From the NCBI GenBank assembly GCA_023389255.1, contig JAEWER010000022.1, positions 1 to 12,786 on the forward strand: 12,786 bases of DNA. The letters are read 5' to 3'. This stretch comes from Bacillota bacterium (GTDB lineage: Bacteria; Bacillota; Clostridia; Saccharofermentanales; DTU023). Below the pieces are notes generated by a model. The model saw only the letters and a program-made list of their open reading frames with translations, made no database searches and was not told the DNA's origin. This document shows positions 6,661 to 12,786 of this stretch, one piece after another. Made by a program: the position numbers and the translations under genes. The stretch's first letter is position 1; every line of letters begins with the position of its first letter.

Positions 6661-7801
6661 CTGCGATGTAGGGCTCGGGAATTGATGTGGTCACCTTGTG
6701 ATCTGCCGAGATAAGATTTAGCAATACATCACAAGCATGAACCCCTAAAGCGCAAGGAGATTGGTGTAATGATGTTAGTTCATGTGACAGCTCAGGAATG
6801 AGAGAAATATCATCATACCCGATAACTGAGATATCGCTAGGTACCAGAACGCCTTGATTTTGACAACAATTGAGAGCACCAAAAGCCATTAGATCGTTAC
6901 TGGCACAAATAGCTGTGATTTGTTGCTCTTTAGGTGCTTTTGCATTGTAAGCGAGTATATCTTGTGTTGCTTCAACCCCAGAGGAAGCATGATAATTGCC
7001 CTCGTAGACAAATAGGAGACGATCGTCAGTCTGCCATACAGTTTTAGCCTGTGCCACGCTCGGCAAATCAAGACGAGTTGTGAGAGCATGAGCGGTAGCA
7101 TTGCCACCGAATGCTTGTAAATAGCCTAAGTAGCGTTGGTTAGCATCCATTAAGTGGCTAGGACCTAGAATACAAGCAATATTTTTATGTCCCTGAGATA
7201 GAAGATGATCCATCTCTAAAAAACCACCTTGACGATGCTTTAAGGTCACTATCTGAATGTTTGGAAAATCTTCAGCATAAAAGCGATCTAGCAAGAGCGA
7301 GGGGAAGTGTTGGCTGATTAGTTTTTGGTAGACAGAGGCGAAATCTTGTCTCGTCATATCACCTGACATGCAATACAATACGCCATCTACCATCTGAGAC
7401 GCTAAGGTATCGATTAGAGGTAAATCGTTATCTGACTTATCGCCAGAAATGCAGAGTAGTAGTGTATAGTTGTGCTTGCGCAGATGCTCTGTAATGCCGT
7501 TAGCTACTTCGCCAAAGAAAGGGTTACGAATATCTGGCACAATCAAAGCGATTGTGTGCGTCTTTTTGGTAACCAAACTAGACGCTAACAGATTAGGTCT
7601 GTAATTGTAGTTTTTAGTCGCCTCCATGACTTTTAGTTTTGTTTCAGCCGAGATGTGATCGGCTTTATTGTTCATAATTAAGGAGACAGTTGTAGGTGAT
7701 ACTTGGCAAACTTTGGCTATATCTACAATTGTTACTTTTTTCTGCCCGTTAGTCGCTTTAGCCTTAGCGACGCTTTTCTTTGGCTGTGACTTTTTAGACA
7801 T
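6623..7801 (-). CDS. LacI-family transcriptional repressor, probable regulator of the nucleoside operon
   Basis: The 392-residue protein has a LacI-type helix-turn-helix at residues 23-70: VTIVDIAKVCQVSPTTVSLI, then the hinge segment NYNYRPNLLASSL. A periplasmic-binding-protein-like effector domain follows (IALIVPDIRNPFFGEVANGI; DGVLYCMSGD; ICASNDLMAFGAL; ISVIGYDDISLIPELSHELT). Start ATG 7801 is chosen because AAGGAG lies eight bases upstream; the GTG at 7810 would sit on that ribosome site. A basic, low-complexity extension of about 20 residues (KKSQPKKSVAKAKATNGQKK) precedes the DNA-binding domain. The gene is divergent from the BMP operon, with a 109-base gap holding a promoter and an inverted repeat. 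The likely effector is a nucleoside or its product, but this is inferred from context. The 3' end abuts the phage-remnant region without a visible terminator. Confidence 0.9.
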   Translation of the reverse strand: MSKKSQPKKSVAKAKATNGQKKVTIVDIAKVCQVSPTTVSLIMNNKADHISAETKLKVMEATKNYNYRPNLLASSLVTKKTHTIALIVPDIRNPFFGEVANGITEHLRKHNYTLLLCISGDKSDNDLPLIDTLASQMVDGVLYCMSGDMTRQDFASVYQKLISQHFPSLLLDRFYAEDFPNIQIVTLKHRQGGFLEMDHLLSQGHKNIACILGPSHLMDANQRYLGYLQAFGGNATAHALTTRLDLPSVAQAKTVWQTDDRLLFVYEGNYHASSGVEATQDILAYNAKAPKEQQITAICASNDLMAFGALNCCQNQGVLVPSDISVIGYDDISLIPELSHELTSLHQSPCALGVHACDVLLNLISADHKVTTSIPEPYIAERLTVCPPKHIS

Positions 7802-7821
7802 AACTACCACTCCTTTTCTAC

Positions 7822-7849
7822 TTGCATTATTACACGATACAGATAAAAT
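7822..7849 (+). promoter_or_regulatory. Predicted promoter of the nucleoside uptake operon
   Basis: TTGCAT at 7822-7827 and TAAAAT at 7844-7849 are separated by 16 bases. The predicted start of transcription is near 7856, about 55 bases before ATG 7911. The inverted repeat at 7857-7872 begins right at this start. Confidence 0.5.
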
Positions 7850-7856
7850 GATACAC

Positions 7857-7872
7857 AGTAAAACCTTTTACT
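7857..7872. promoter_or_regulatory. Candidate LacI-family operator
   Basis: AGTAAAA-CC-TTTTACT has perfect seven-base arms around a two-base centre, the size usual for LacI-family operators. The centre is CC rather than the common CG. It sits immediately downstream of the predicted -10 box, where a bound repressor would block transcription. It lies between the divergent repressor and transport genes. Confidence 0.6.
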
Positions 7873-7910
7873 AAGCTTTATTGCAGTAGAAGTGCCTTTA
7901 GGAGGAAAGC

Positions 7911-9017
7911 ATGAAAAATAAATTGTTAGCTTTGGTCTTAGCATCAGTGATGCTATTAGGACTGGTTGCCTGTAGCAAAGACAGCAAAACTGAAAGTACC
8001 ATTCAACAATCTGGTGCCAAACCTTCAGAACAAGCAAGCGGAGAGCAGAAGTCAGATAAGCCCATCCGTGTAGCTATTTTGTACACAGGTTTCTTAGGTG
8101 ATAAGTCTTACAACGACTCCTGCCACTTAGGTGCAGAAAAAGCTAAAGAAGAGTATGGCGTTGAGATTAAAGAATTCCAATCTAAAGAACCTGCTGAGTG
8201 GGAAACAAACTTCTTAGCATGTGTCAGTGAATCAAATCCGTATGATCTGATCATTGGTTCTTCTTCACAATACCAACAAATTTTTGAAAAGCACTGTCCT
8301 GACTATCCCGATCAAAAGTTTGCCATCATTGATGGTGTAGTTAAAGGCGATAATATTGTTTCATCAACTTTCGCTCAAAATGAAGGCTCTTTCTTAGCTG
8401 GCGCTGTAGCTGCTATGATGACGACTAAGACTGATATTCCCAACATCAATGAACAAAAAATCATTGGCTGGGTAGGTGGTCAAGACGTTCCTGTATTACA
8501 AGATTTCTTCACTGGCTACAAACAGGGTGCTAAATATATTGATCCCGATGTGGAAGTGTTGCAAAGCTTCGCTGGTTCATTCAGTGATCCTATTAAAGGT
8601 AAAGAGCTGACTTTAGCCCAATACAACCAAGGTGCAGACATTGTTATGAACGTTGCATCAGGTACTGGTACAGGCATTCTAGAGGGTGCTAAAGAAGCTG
8701 GTAAGTATGCAATTGGCGTAGATTTGAACCAAGACGATGTCTATCCTGGTCACATCATCACCTCCATGCTGAAACGTATTGATGTAGCTTCTCACTTGAT
8801 GATTGAATCAGTGGTACAAAACAAATATCAAGGTGGTACTACCACTTATCTAGATATCGCTTCTGGTGGTGTTGGTCTGACCGATTTCTCCACCATCAAA
8901 ACTGCTTTAGGCGATAAGTTCCCAGAAGATGTGTTGACCAAAGTTCAAGAGATTGAAGCCAAAGTAAAATCAGGCGAAATCAAAGTCGATGCTTACGAAG
9001 GTTTTGGTCGTCAATAA
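7911..9017 (+). CDS. BMP-family nucleoside-binding lipoprotein of an ABC transporter
   Basis: The 368-residue product is a surface lipoprotein. The signal (MKNKLLALVLASVMLLGLVAC) ends in an LVAC lipobox with the lipidated Cys at residue 21, followed by a Ser/Gln/Lys-rich linker to about residue 50. The rest is a Bmp domain (PF02608): RVAILYTGFLGDKSYNDSC near 52, PYDLIIGSSSQY near 105, FAIIDGVV near 130, AQNEGSFLAGAVAAMMT near 145, IGWVGGQDVPVLQDFFTGY near 184, and ADIVMNVASGTGTGILEGA near 242. These proteins bind nucleosides in characterised systems (such as PnrA, BmpA and the B. subtilis guanosine system). AGGAGG lies five bases before the ATG. It is first in the operon, and a hairpin after the stop may raise its expression over the downstream genes. 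Confidence 0.93.
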   Translation: MKNKLLALVLASVMLLGLVACSKDSKTESTIQQSGAKPSEQASGEQKSDKPIRVAILYTGFLGDKSYNDSCHLGAEKAKEEYGVEIKEFQSKEPAEWETNFLACVSESNPYDLIIGSSSQYQQIFEKHCPDYPDQKFAIIDGVVKGDNIVSSTFAQNEGSFLAGAVAAMMTTKTDIPNINEQKIIGWVGGQDVPVLQDFFTGYKQGAKYIDPDVEVLQSFAGSFSDPIKGKELTLAQYNQGADIVMNVASGTGTGILEGAKEAGKYAIGVDLNQDDVYPGHIITSMLKRIDVASHLMIESVVQNKYQGGTTTYLDIASGGVGLTDFSTIKTALGDKFPEDVLTKVQEIEAKVKSGEIKVDAYEGFGRQ

Positions 9018-9041
9018 GCCGTAGACAAATTAATAGTTGGT

Positions 9042-9063
9042 GCGAGGGGGTAACACCCCTCGC
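9042..9063 (+). other. Intercistronic hairpin after the binding-protein gene
   Basis: GCGAGGGG (9042-9049) and CCCCTCGC (9056-9063) form a perfect GC-rich eight-pair stem with a six-base loop. No T-run follows, and the next gene's AAGGAG starts seven bases downstream. It is more likely an mRNA-stabilising or processing element than a terminator. Such elements let the binding protein be made in excess over the ATPase and permeases. Confidence 0.6.
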
Positions 9064-9080
9064 TTCATAAAGGAGCGATT

Positions 9081-10598
9081 ATGTCAGAGTACATTATCGA
9101 GATGAATAATATTCAAAAGCGATTTGGTTTGGTACATGCCATTCGTAACGGCTTTTTTAATTTAAAACCGGGGGAGGTACACTCTCTGATTGGCGAAAAT
9201 GGCGCAGGCAAATCGACTATGATGAAGCTCCTCTATGGTATGTATGATTTTGATGCTGGTGAGATAAAAGTTAAAGGTCAACCAGTAGCTAAACTCACGC
9301 CTAAAGAAGCTATTGCTATGGGCATCGGTATGGTGCACCAAGAGTTTATGTTAGTTAATGAACTAACTGTTTTAGAAAATATTATTCTGGGATTTGAGCC
9401 ACGCAAAGGTAGTTCTATTGATAAGCAATTGGCACAGCAACAGATTCAAAAATACATTGATGATTACCACCTAGATGTTCAACTAGATAAAAAAGTACAA
9501 ACGATTTCTACAGGTGAAGCGCAACGTGTTGAAATCATCAAAACACTGTATCGTGGTGCCGATATTCTAATCTTAGATGAACCGACAGCCGTACTCACAC
9601 CACAAGAAACTCTGAAATTGTTTGAAATTATTGAAGAGCTTAAGCGAGACCATAAATCGATTATCTTCATTTCTCATAAGCTCAACGAAGTAATGCAGAT
9701 CAGTGACCGCATTTCTGTAATGCGTCAAGGTGAATATATTGATACAGTCGCTAAGAGTGAAACTAACACTACAGAATTGGCTCGTTTAATGGTAGGTAGA
9801 GATGTTTTGCTTGATGTTTCACGAGCAGAAACAACCATTGGTCAAGAAGTGCTTAAAGTTGATGAGTTGTGGACTTCGGGGGTTCGAGAAGCATCTAAAA
9901 TTCGTGGCTTATCTCTTTCAGTTCATAGCGGTGAAGTAGTAGGAATCGCAGGTATTGATGGCAACGGTCAAAGTGAGCTAATCGAAGCTATTACGGGTAT
10001 GCGACTTGTAGAAAAAGGCAAAGTTTATCTACAAGGAGAAGATGTGACTAATAAAACTCCAGCACAGATTAGAGAAGCTGGTCTGGCACATATCCCTGAA
10101 GATCGCAATGTACGTGGGTTGAATCGTGAAGGATCGATAGAAGATAACCTAGTTGCTTTGGATTTTGCTAAAAACTACAGTACAGCATTCTTGCTTAATC
10201 GCAAAAAGATTAATAACCATGCTAAAGCACAAATTGCCAAGTACGACATTAGACCTACAGATCCTAAACTCAAAACTAAAGCGATGTCTGGTGGCAACGC
10301 CCAAAAAGTTGTAGTTGCCCGAGAAGTGGAACAACATAAGCCTCTGTTGATAGCTTGTCAGCCCACTCGTGGAGTAGATATTGGTGCGATAGAGAGCATC
10401 AGAGAACATCTAAATACAGCGAAGCGTGCTGGCATGGGTATCTTGTTGGTGTCAGCTGAGTTAGAAGAAATTTTGAGTTTGTCTGATCGCATTGTTGTTA
10501 TGTATGAAGGCGCTATTTCTGGTGAGGTCAGTTCTAAGGAAGCAAACCGTGAAAAGATTGGCCTACTGATGATGGGAGGGAAGCAAGCACATGCGTAG
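9081..10598 (+). CDS. Double-domain ABC ATPase of the nucleoside transporter
   Basis: The 505-residue product has two fused ATPase domains, the normal size for BMP/ribose-type transporters. Domain 1 has Walker A GENGAGKST at 38-46, a signature-like STGEAQRVE near 149, Walker B ILILDEPTAVLT near 166 and the switch-region FISHKLNE near 195. Domain 2 starts near 250. It has a degenerate Walker A (GIDGNGQSE), the signature MSGGNAQKVVVARE near 405 and LLIACQPTRGVDIGAI in place of a normal Walker B glutamate. One competent and one degenerate site is usual for this family. The protein energises uptake through the two permeases that follow. AAGGAG lies six bases before the ATG. Its last eight bases overlap the next gene, suggesting coupled translation. 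Confidence 0.94.
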   Translation: MSEYIIEMNNIQKRFGLVHAIRNGFFNLKPGEVHSLIGENGAGKSTMMKLLYGMYDFDAGEIKVKGQPVAKLTPKEAIAMGIGMVHQEFMLVNELTVLENIILGFEPRKGSSIDKQLAQQQIQKYIDDYHLDVQLDKKVQTISTGEAQRVEIIKTLYRGADILILDEPTAVLTPQETLKLFEIIEELKRDHKSIIFISHKLNEVMQISDRISVMRQGEYIDTVAKSETNTTELARLMVGRDVLLDVSRAETTIGQEVLKVDELWTSGVREASKIRGLSLSVHSGEVVGIAGIDGNGQSELIEAITGMRLVEKGKVYLQGEDVTNKTPAQIREAGLAHIPEDRNVRGLNREGSIEDNLVALDFAKNYSTAFLLNRKKINNHAKAQIAKYDIRPTDPKLKTKAMSGGNAQKVVVAREVEQHKPLLIACQPTRGVDIGAIESIREHLNTAKRAGMGILLVSAELEEILSLSDRIVVMYEGAISGEVSSKEANREKIGLLMMGGKQAHA

Positions 10599-11652
10599 TA
10601 ATAAACTGACAAATATACTTTGGACTTTGTTGCTCTCTCTGGCAGTTGGTGCGGTTATTATGTTGGCGCTAGGACACAATCCAGTAGAAGCATATATTGC
10701 GCTATTTAGAGGTGCACTAGTTGGCAAACTTTCAATCGGCACAACCCTGCAAAAGTTTACTCCATTACTTTTAACAGCGATGGCTTTTGCGGTTGCTTCT
10801 AAAGTCAATGTTTTCAATGTTGGTGTTGAAGGTGAGCTGTACTTAGGTGCTATGGCATCAGCTTGGTTAGGTTATAACTTAGGTGGTTTGCCCAAACCGT
10901 TAGTGCTAATTTTCTGTTTTGCGTTTTCGATAATCGTGGGCATGTTATGGGCGAGTATTCCCGCCTTGCTCAAAGCGAACTGGGGAGTGAACGAGATTTG
11001 CGTAACCATTTTATTGAATTATGTTGCGCAGTACTTCACATCTTATATTGTGAATGGTCCGTTCAGTGCAGGATTAGGAGCGCCTCAAACTCCATCCTTA
11101 GAGCGTAGCTTATGGTTGAAGAAAATAATGCTTCCTAGCCAATTAACTAGCGCAGTATTTATCGCTGTAGCGGTAACAGTCTTGTTGATTTGGTTAATGC
11201 GTAGTTCTAAATGGGGCTACCAAATGAATGTAGTTGGTCAGAATGCTAAACATGCTGAATACATTGGTATTAGCACACGGAAGACTATTGTTATGGGCAT
11301 GTTGATCTCCGGTGCTATTGGCGGTTTAGCAGGAGCACTAGAGATTTTTGGTACGTTTGGTTATTTCTTAGATAACTTTTCAGCGGGTATTGCTTTTGAT
11401 GGCATGCTGATCGCTTTGATTGTTAAAAACGATTTGTTACTAGTTCCAGGCATGGCATTTTTCTTGGCGGTACTCAAATCTGGTGCGTTGGGAATGGAAC
11501 ATGCAACTGGCGTACCAAAGGCTGTAGTAGATATGTTGATTGCTATCTTCATTATCTTTGCGACTATGGAAATCTTTGCTAGCAAATTGCAATTACGTCT
11601 GCCGAACTTCGGGCGTAAGCAACCGACCAATTCGCAGGTAAATCAACAGTAG
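10591..11652 (+). CDS. ABC transporter permease, nucleoside uptake, first subunit
   Basis: The 353-residue protein belongs to the BPD_transp_2 permease group (PF02653) that partners BMP-type ATPases. It has about eight to ten hydrophobic spans, starting at residues 7-28. Family landmarks are AFAVASKVNVFNVGVEGELY near 67, WGVNEICVTILLNYVAQY near 130, the cytoplasmic loop WGYQMNVVGQNAKHAEYIGI near 207, and the glycine-rich GAIGGLAGALEIFGTFGYF near 235, followed by GIAFDGMLIALI. It would form the membrane channel as a heterodimer with the next permease. The start overlaps the ATPase stop (GGGAGGG upstream inside that gene). Confidence 0.92.
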   Translation: MRSNKLTNILWTLLLSLAVGAVIMLALGHNPVEAYIALFRGALVGKLSIGTTLQKFTPLLLTAMAFAVASKVNVFNVGVEGELYLGAMASAWLGYNLGGLPKPLVLIFCFAFSIIVGMLWASIPALLKANWGVNEICVTILLNYVAQYFTSYIVNGPFSAGLGAPQTPSLERSLWLKKIMLPSQLTSAVFIAVAVTVLLIWLMRSSKWGYQMNVVGQNAKHAEYIGISTRKTIVMGMLISGAIGGLAGALEIFGTFGYFLDNFSAGIAFDGMLIALIVKNDLLLVPGMAFFLAVLKSGALGMEHATGVPKAVVDMLIAIFIIFATMEIFASKLQLRLPNFGRKQPTNSQVNQQ

Positions 11653-11664
11653 AGGAGTGAGAAG

Positions 11665-12600
11665 ATGGAAATTTTGCAAATCTTTAATGCCAGTCTAATC
11701 TATGCAACGATTCGTTCGGCAACTCCGATTCTGTTTGCCGCACTTTGTGCAAGTATCACGCAACAAGGAAACATCACCAATATTGGTACTGAAGGTATTA
11801 TGCTGACCTCTGCATTTGTGGCGGTCGTTATTTCAGTCAACACCGGAAGTTGGTTGTTGGCAATCTTAGCAGCGATGCTGGCTGGAGTTGTCTTAGCCTT
11901 AATTATGGCAGTTGCTAGTATTCGTTATCGAGCCGATATAACTGCCATCGGTATTGGTATTAACATGCTAGCCTTAGCTTTCACCAAGTTTGGTATTCAG
12001 CAATGGCTAGGCACTACGGGATCATTTACTAGCCCAGATATTGTAGGTATTCCACGAATTGAGTTGAAGTTTTTAGCCAGCGTACCCGTACTCGGTGAAA
12101 TTTTTGGTAGCTGGTCTGTGATGGAGATTTTTGGCATTATCATGGTATTTTCCCTCTACTTTGTTTTGTACAAAACTGTGTGGGGATTACGTGTACGTGC
12201 AGTTGGTTTTAATGCTGTAGCGGCACAAACAGCAGGTATTAGCGTAGCTAAAGTGCAATATCAAGTAATGATTATTTCTGGCTTATTAGGTGGATTAGCA
12301 GGTGCTCACCTATCTATCGGTTATTCGCAATTATTTGTAGAAAACATGACCAATGGTCGTGGTTTCATGGGTGTTGCTGCTATGTTCTTTGGTGGTGCCA
12401 ATCCCATTTTTGCTTGGGTAGGTAGTTTGTTGTTTGGTTTTATTGATTCAATCGGCGGACGCTTACAAGCTTATGGCTGGCCATCTCAGTTTGTGTTGAT
12501 GCTACCGTACATAATTACGGTTGTTGTTTTATCGGTATCAATGTGGCAGTTAAAACGTCGCAAGTTAAGAGCGGAAAGCTCATTGAGTGGTAAACATTAG
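11665..12600 (+). CDS. ABC transporter permease, nucleoside uptake, second subunit
   Basis: The 311-residue protein is the shorter permease of the same pair. It shows ATPILFAALCASITQQGNIT near 17, NIGTEGIMLTSAF near 37, the loop WGLRVRAVGFNAVAAQTAGI near 173, and the glycine-rich ISGLLGGLAGAHLSIGYSQL near 205. GFMGVAAMFFGGANP follows near 232. Eight or so membrane spans are visible, and the basic C-terminus (QLKRRKLRAESS) should be cytoplasmic. AGGAG lies about seven bases before the ATG. It follows the first permease by 12 bases and precedes the hydrolase by 26 bases. Confidence 0.92.
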   Translation: MEILQIFNASLIYATIRSATPILFAALCASITQQGNITNIGTEGIMLTSAFVAVVISVNTGSWLLAILAAMLAGVVLALIMAVASIRYRADITAIGIGINMLALAFTKFGIQQWLGTTGSFTSPDIVGIPRIELKFLASVPVLGEIFGSWSVMEIFGIIMVFSLYFVLYKTVWGLRVRAVGFNAVAAQTAGISVAKVQYQVMIISGLLGGLAGAHLSIGYSQLFVENMTNGRGFMGVAAMFFGGANPIFAWVGSLLFGFIDSIGGRLQAYGWPSQFVLMLPYIITVVVLSVSMWQLKRRKLRAESSLSGKH

Positions 12601-12626
12601 TGCCAAACCTAGTTAGAGGAGGACTT

Positions 12627-12786
12627 ATGGTGCAGAAAAGAAAAATAATTTTAGATTGTGATCCGGGGCATGATGATGCGGTAGCTATTATGATGGCGGC
12701 CAAACATCCAGCTTTAGAGTTATTAGGGATTACAGTAGTAGCAGGCAATCAAACGCAAGAAAAAACAGTTACTAATGCTCTACATG
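12627..12786 (+). CDS. Nucleoside hydrolase (inosine/uridine type), 5' part only
   Basis: The 53 visible residues begin MVQKRKIILDCDPGHDDAVA, the N-terminal DxDPGxDDA calcium-binding motif of the IU nucleoside hydrolase family (PF01156). GITVVAGNQTQEKTVTNAL follows, also typical. Such enzymes hydrolyse ribonucleosides to ribose and free base in the cytoplasm. AGAGGAGG ends four bases before the ATG, and the gap to the permease stop is only 26 bases. It is therefore the next gene of the uptake operon and would act on the imported nucleosides. The 3' end lies outside the window, and substrate preference cannot be judged. Confidence 0.92.
   Translation, partial: MVQKRKIILDCDPGHDDAVAIMMAAKHPALELLGITVVAGNQTQEKTVTNALH

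Noticed and set aside
7802..7810. GTG 7810 as the lacI start
   Set aside because: It lies directly against the AAGGAG that correctly serves ATG 7801.
9042..9063. Rho-independent terminator after the binding-protein gene
   Set aside because: No T-run follows, and the next operon gene's ribosome site begins seven bases later.
10200..11650. Several minus-strand frames opposite the ATPase and permease genes
   Set aside because: They lie antisense to well-conserved transporter genes and have no start signals or recognisable domains.
1..12786. CRISPR arrays, tRNA or rRNA genes, intact insertion sequences
   Set aside because: No regularly spaced repeats, no cloverleaf or rRNA-like segments, and no transposase motifs were found by reading both strands.

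Overview
The window looks like a low-to-moderate G+C member of the Bacillota (Clostridia-like). The reasons are strong AGGAGG-type ribosome sites, a Gram-positive lipoprotein signal on the transporter binding protein, a MurQ/MupG pair for muropeptide salvage, and a BMP-type nucleoside ABC transporter. The genus cannot be fixed from sequence alone.

Layout. (1) 1-600, minus strand: the 5' part of a polytopic membrane protein that runs off the window, with its own extended -10 promoter. (2) 713-3024, minus strand: the remains of a MurNAc-6-phosphate operon. In transcription order it holds a C-terminal fragment of an unrecognised protein, murQ (split by one extra base in an A7 run), and mupG, which overlaps the end of murQ. 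(3) About 3020-6620: an accessory island full of debris. It holds a headless plus-strand fragment, a four-helix membrane protein, a signal-peptide-bearing Amidase_6 gene broken by at least two frameshifts, an intact small secreted basic protein followed by a small acidic helical protein and a terminator, a collapsed HK97-type phage portal gene, and a fragment that resembles the small acidic protein. (4) 6623-7801, minus strand: a LacI-family repressor. (5) 7911-12786, plus strand: a divergent operon of BMP-family binding lipoprotein, double-domain ATPase, two permeases and the start of an inosine/uridine-type nucleoside hydrolase.

How the parts work together. The right half is a coherent nucleoside uptake and cleavage operon. 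The LacI regulator is read away from it, and a 16-bp inverted repeat just downstream of the predicted operon promoter is the obvious operator candidate. The left half is cell-wall sugar salvage: MupG releases MurNAc-6-phosphate and MurQ converts it to GlcNAc-6-phosphate. That operon has lost its upstream end at the island boundary, and murQ is frameshifted, so the pathway may be dying here, or the frameshift may be a sequencing error.

The best candidate for something undescribed is the pair at 5195-6027. It is a secreted, cationic, tryptophan-containing helical protein followed by a small acidic cytosolic helical protein, with its own promoter and terminator. This layout resembles a bacteriocin or toxin with its immunity protein. 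A diverged partial relative of the second protein appears to lie at about 6490-6660.
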